In this document: positions 8,201 through 9,607 of the stretch, piece after piece | How positions within the stretch are numbered: position 1 is the stretch's first letter | Layout: the number at the start of each line of letters is the position of its first letter | Assembly: GCA_000715685.1 (NCBI GenBank) | Contig: KL569377.1 | Coordinates: 11,657 to 21,263 of the forward strand | DNA from: Streptomyces lilacinus | GTDB lineage: Bacteria > Actinomycetota > Actinomycetes > Streptomycetales > Streptomycetaceae | Length of the DNA: 9,607 bases | Direction of reading: 5' to 3' | Program-made: the position numbers and the translations under genes | The notes under the pieces: generated by a model | Told to the model about the DNA's origin: nothing | Database searches by the model: none | The model's input: the letters and a program-made list of their open reading frames with translations, nothing else

Positions 8201-8966
8201 CGGACCCGCAGGTCGGGTCGATCATCTTCAGCTCTTCGAAGCCGAACTCTCGAACCGCCGGGGTCATCGTCCGGTCGAGGATGAACTCCTCCACGAACTC
8301 CGGCGTCTGCAGCAGCGCGTACGTCTTGCGGGCCGCCTCGCTCAGGTCCTGGTACAGGTCGCCCAGGAACCGGGTGTCCCAGCCCTCGGTACCGTCCTCG
8401 CTCAGTGGGTCGCTGAAGTCGTGCACGAGGACCGGACCGTCTTCACCTTCGTCCCCGCTGCCCTCGCCGGCGCGCTGCTCCCGCCAGAACGCGAGCAGCG
8501 CGCCCGCTCCGTCGTGCGAGAGCGGGATCTGGTAGAGCGGATTGTGGTCGCGGTCGAAGAGCAGCCGCCCTGCCTGTCCGGCGCCTAACTCGGCGAATGC
8601 CGTCTCCAGCCACCCTCGGTACGTCGGGTCGGCGTCCTTCTCCAGGTACTCCTCGTACCGAGCCTGCGCGGTCTCGCGCCCCGCCACGTCGGGGGATGTG
8701 ATGTACGGCTCGGCGATCAGCCGGTTGTCCTCGCTGAACCGCACGAAGACTGTGCCGAGCACCCAGGCCACCGCGACCTGGGTGATCCGCTCGCCGAGCC
8801 AGGCGTTCCATGTCGCCGCCGTACGGCCCAGCTTCCGGGCCTGCTCATACTCGCCGCGCAGCCGCGTCCCGACCGCAGGGACGGCTTTGACCTGCTGCTC
8901 AAGGTCGGTCTCTGCCGCCTTGACCTGCTTCTGCAGGTCGGCGAGGAGGCTCTTGCGGTCGATCAC
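5223..8966 (-). CDS. pglX: BREX-2 / Pgl system adenine-specific DNA methyltransferase PglX
   Basis: PglX is the SAM-dependent N6-adenine DNA methyltransferase of Pgl/BREX and sets the sequence specificity of the system. At 1247 residues it has the normal family length. The N-terminal 240 residues begin with a charged, probably coiled-coil helix (LLADLQKQVKAAETDLEQQV). SAM-binding motif I, DPTCGSG, is at 250-256; a motif II-like acidic residue is D294 (GVDLNP) and a further one D336 (GDSLI); catalytic motif IV, NPPY, is at 392-395. The part after it should include the target-recognition region. Conserved C-terminal blocks follow (WATEGWDAMRQKAL; VPKERFVSY; WAGWDHLEQAL), then a basic Ala/Lys/Arg-rich tail of about 40 residues. 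The start is GTG 8966, giving the family-typical MIDRKSLLADLQ, with AGGAG 6 nt upstream; the longer frame from TTG 9008 lacks such support. Oddities are two TTA codons (residues 127 and 1058) and a GC-poor interior. Key motifs are intact, so it should be active. Confidence 0.95.
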   Translation of the reverse strand: MIDRKSLLADLQKQVKAAETDLEQQVKAVPAVGTRLRGEYEQARKLGRTAATWNAWLGERITQVAVAWVLGTVFVRFSEDNRLIAEPYITSPDVAGRETAQARYEEYLEKDADPTYRGWLETAFAELGAGQAGRLLFDRDHNPLYQIPLSHDGAGALLAFWREQRAGEGSGDEGEDGPVLVHDFSDPLSEDGTEGWDTRFLGDLYQDLSEAARKTYALLQTPEFVEEFILDRTMTPAVREFGFEELKMIDPTCGSGHFVLGAFRRLVRMWAEQRPEVGPYERVRAALESVHGVDLNPFAVAVARFRLLVAAMAASGMRTFAEARKYEWPIQLAVGDSLIKDRQLELQLGLGFEEEGSSAAGDPLADFSYATEDVHEYPGILEEGRYHVVVGNPPYITVKDKRLNQLYKGLYDACRLQYALSVPFAQRFFELAKRGGDDGKGYGTVGQITANSFMKREFGTTLIEEYFAHKVELTEVIDTSGAFIPGHGTPTVILVGKPRDGSKRQATIRTVRSVQGEPSAPVNPEEGLVWTAIVRQVDEPGSASQWVSVGDLDRNRYFARQPWVLADGGQEMLGKLEEAKAKRLSELNRSIGRYTHTGNDAAYFSPAGTWRRFGVHPEHIVPLIEGDSVRDWEISVTTESVFPYRRSDLKAELAADISRPLWAHRAILRERREPGGTHEEIGLTWYEWSRWHPERYSTPLGIAFAFVATHNHFALDRGGRVFKQSAPVIKLREGETEGEYLRLLGLLNSSTAGFWMQMVSQNKAGADNNSGGGNRWTPAQFMERYEFTSTKLQEFPLPAEYPTALASELDALAQQLSATTPGAVSAASVPTAAGFREAKARYDSTHARMIALQEELDWQVYSLYGLHSEDLRLPDASAVPELALGERAFEITLARQVAAGEASNEWFKRHGSIPITEIPAHWPDAYRALVQRRIEVIESNRAIGMVERPEYKRRWATEGWDAMRQKALKSWLLDRVEHRAHWFDASGNPTITTLARLAESLSADEDFASVAELYAPRQDLVKTVRKLLAEEHVPFVSALRYKPTGLKKRADWEHTWELQRQEDAAPDELTKRKIRERTPVPPRYTSSPPDFLRQSYWRNRGTLDVPKERFVSYGTVNTQSPELYGWAGWDHLEQALALASYIQQAGLGDDEIVPYLAGLLELQPWLEQWYGEYDPEFGASPAAEILAFRQQKQGELGLTDDALRAWRPSAAARGRGAKKAALPKQRTSTKAAVQTSFTDAVSGTESA
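5793..5795 (-). promoter_or_regulatory. Rare TTA leucine codon in pglX (residue 1058)
   Basis: The leucine of TWELQRQE in the C-terminal part of PglX is encoded by TTA (taa on the plus strand, in frame). In Streptomyces TTA is read only by the bldA tRNA, whose mature form accumulates late in growth. Surrounding sequence (5641-5820) is also slightly GC-poor, about 59% by hand count. The codon is plainly visible; its regulatory effect is inferred and depends on the host being Streptomyces-like. Confidence 0.7.
6600..7800 (-). other. GC-poor interior segment of pglX covering the expected target-recognition region
   Basis: Counting line by line, this 1.2 kb segment averages about 58-59% GC, against 65-73% in sampled lines of pglY and of pglX before the NPPY motif. 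The lowest 60-base line (7201-7260) is 47%. A/T-ending codons cluster here, for example AAA CTA GAA GAA GCT AAA around residues 576-582, and GAC AAT AAC further on. The segment starts at the NPPY motif (residue 392) and ends near residue 790. It therefore includes the late catalytic portion and the region that should read the DNA target. The reading frame is intact throughout. Confidence 0.7.
8586..8588 (-). promoter_or_regulatory. Rare TTA leucine codon in pglX (residue 127)
   Basis: The leucine of FAELGAGQ is encoded by TTA (taa on the plus strand, in frame). It lies early in the gene and in otherwise GC-rich sequence, so here the TTA codon is not explained by general low GC. Early TTA codons are the ones most likely to limit translation when bldA tRNA is scarce; that effect is inference. 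Confidence 0.7.
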
Positions 8967-9028
8967 CAACAACTCCTGTGGAGAAATGGAGAGAACGGAA
9001 GAATGCAAGGTCAGTAAGGGGAAAGGCG
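8967..9028 (-). other. 62-nt pyrimidine-rich pglW-pglX spacer
   Basis: This is the longest gap in the operon. Read on the minus strand it is strikingly C/T-rich (runs such as CATTCTTCCGTTCTCTCCATTTCTCC) up to the AGGAG before pglX. I see no stem-loop terminator. A TTGCAT hexamer could pass for a -35, but no TANNNT element sits at the proper distance, so I do not call a promoter. Confidence 0.4.
8973..8977 (-). promoter_or_regulatory. Ribosome-binding site that fixes the pglX start
   Basis: AGGAG on the minus strand lies 6 nt before GTG 8966. The resulting N-terminus MIDRKSLLADLQ is the familiar start of the PglX family. An upstream TTG at 9008 would place this site inside the coding region and add 14 residues without family character. 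Confidence 0.75.
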
Positions 9029-9593
9029 TCAGGCGTTCGGCGTGAGGTGTTTACGCGCGACCCAGGCATCCGGCACGACGATCCACTCGTCGAATCCTGC
9101 CTGGTACGGAACACTCTGTCCGGCCAGCCGCGGCGCCCGCGCTGGATCGGACTGGGCGACGAGCAGCCACAGTGGGCTGCCGCCCTGTCGCGCTTCCTCC
9201 GCGAGCCGCCCGAGCAGGTCGAGCGCGTCGTACCGGGCCAGGACTGCGGTGTCGGTGAGGAGCAGCGGGCCATGTCCCTCCGCCAACAGCTCCCGCAGTC
9301 TCGGTTCGATCCGCCCCCACGCCTTGTCGGTGCGGATACGCAGCTGCTGGTGGGCCCGGCTGCCCGGCTCGGCGGCGTCCGCCTTGAGGACGGTCTCCCA
9401 GGTCGGACGAGTCGCCTCGCTAACCACCCCACGCAATTCGTCCACGAACAGTCCGGTCAGCGACACCGGCCGAGCCCCGTACGGCTCGCCGGCCAGCCAC
9501 CGCACCGCATCCTCGGCACGCCGCTGGGGCACGGTCAGGACCCGGAAGCCGTCCTGCCGTGCCGAGTGCGCGAGCCGCTGCTCGGCCTTGACG
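9029..9593 (-). CDS. pglW: C-terminal fragment of the BREX-2 serine/threonine kinase PglW (5' end outside window)
   Basis: In S. coelicolor PglW is a large (about 1500 residues) Ser/Thr protein kinase needed for Pgl phage resistance. Only its last 187 or so residues are present: the frame is open from the adapter junction to TGA at 9029. No kinase motif is visible because that part lies upstream. The call rests on two things: my recollection of the PglW C-terminus (a VLTVPQRRAEDAVRWL-type helix, LFVDELR, VLKADAAEPGSR, then GPLLLTDTAVLARYDALDLL and a closing PDAWVARKHL), and the position directly before pglX, as in other type 2 systems. An internal GTG at 9532 is not a credible start because coding character (SVKAEQRLAHSARQDGFR) continues upstream of it. 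The role of this C-terminal domain is not known to me. The alternative is a separate small protein or another ATPase placed before pglX. Confidence 0.75.
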
Positions 9594-9607
9594 CTGTCTC
9601 TTATACA
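9594..9607. other. Partial Tn5/Nextera mosaic-end sequence at the right edge (artefact)
   Basis: The last 14 bases equal the first 14 of the Tn5 mosaic end. The orientation is that of ordinary read-through from insert into adapter. The pglW frame passes through it but should be cut at about 9593. Confidence 0.92.

Noticed and set aside
8984..9012. Possible promoter (TTGCAT as -35) between pglW and pglX
   Set aside because: No -10-like TANNNT hexamer at 16-19 nt spacing; the tract is simply pyrimidine-rich.

Overview
The window is dense, high-GC DNA (about 70% over most of its length by spot counts), with strong G/C third-position bias and GTG starts. This fits an actinomycete, most likely Streptomyces or a close relative; the genus is inferred from composition and gene family only. 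Short Tn5/Nextera mosaic-end sequence sits at both extremities (2-19 and 9594-9607), so the genome-derived part is roughly 20-9593 and both end genes are cut.

All genes lie on the minus strand and read from right to left in one tight block: the 3' end of pglW (9593-9029), pglX (8966-5223), pglY (5199-1300) and the 5' part of pglZ (1300 to about 20). This is the order of the Pgl (phage growth limitation) / BREX type 2 core. PglW is a serine/threonine kinase, PglX an adenine-specific DNA methyltransferase, PglY a large P-loop ATPase and PglZ a protein of the alkaline-phosphatase superfamily. Spacings are 62 nt (pglW-pglX), 23 nt (pglX-pglY) and a 1-base TGATG overlap (pglY-pglZ), so pglX, pglY and pglZ are almost certainly co-transcribed. 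The type 2 accessory genes brxD and brxHI would be expected beyond the left edge and are not visible.

In the described systems PglX is the modification and self-recognition component and is harmful without PglZ. PglY and PglW are needed for phage resistance. The pathway is therefore known, but several features of this copy merit attention. The PglX interior, from just after its NPPY motif to about residue 790, drops to roughly 58-59% GC with many A/T-ending codons, as if exchanged horizontally. pglX is also the only gene here with TTA codons (two), which in Streptomyces implies dependence on the bldA leucyl-tRNA. It has no long G tract of the kind that switches S. coelicolor pglX on and off. 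I found no RNA gene, CRISPR array, insertion sequence or stretch over 300 bases without a gene.
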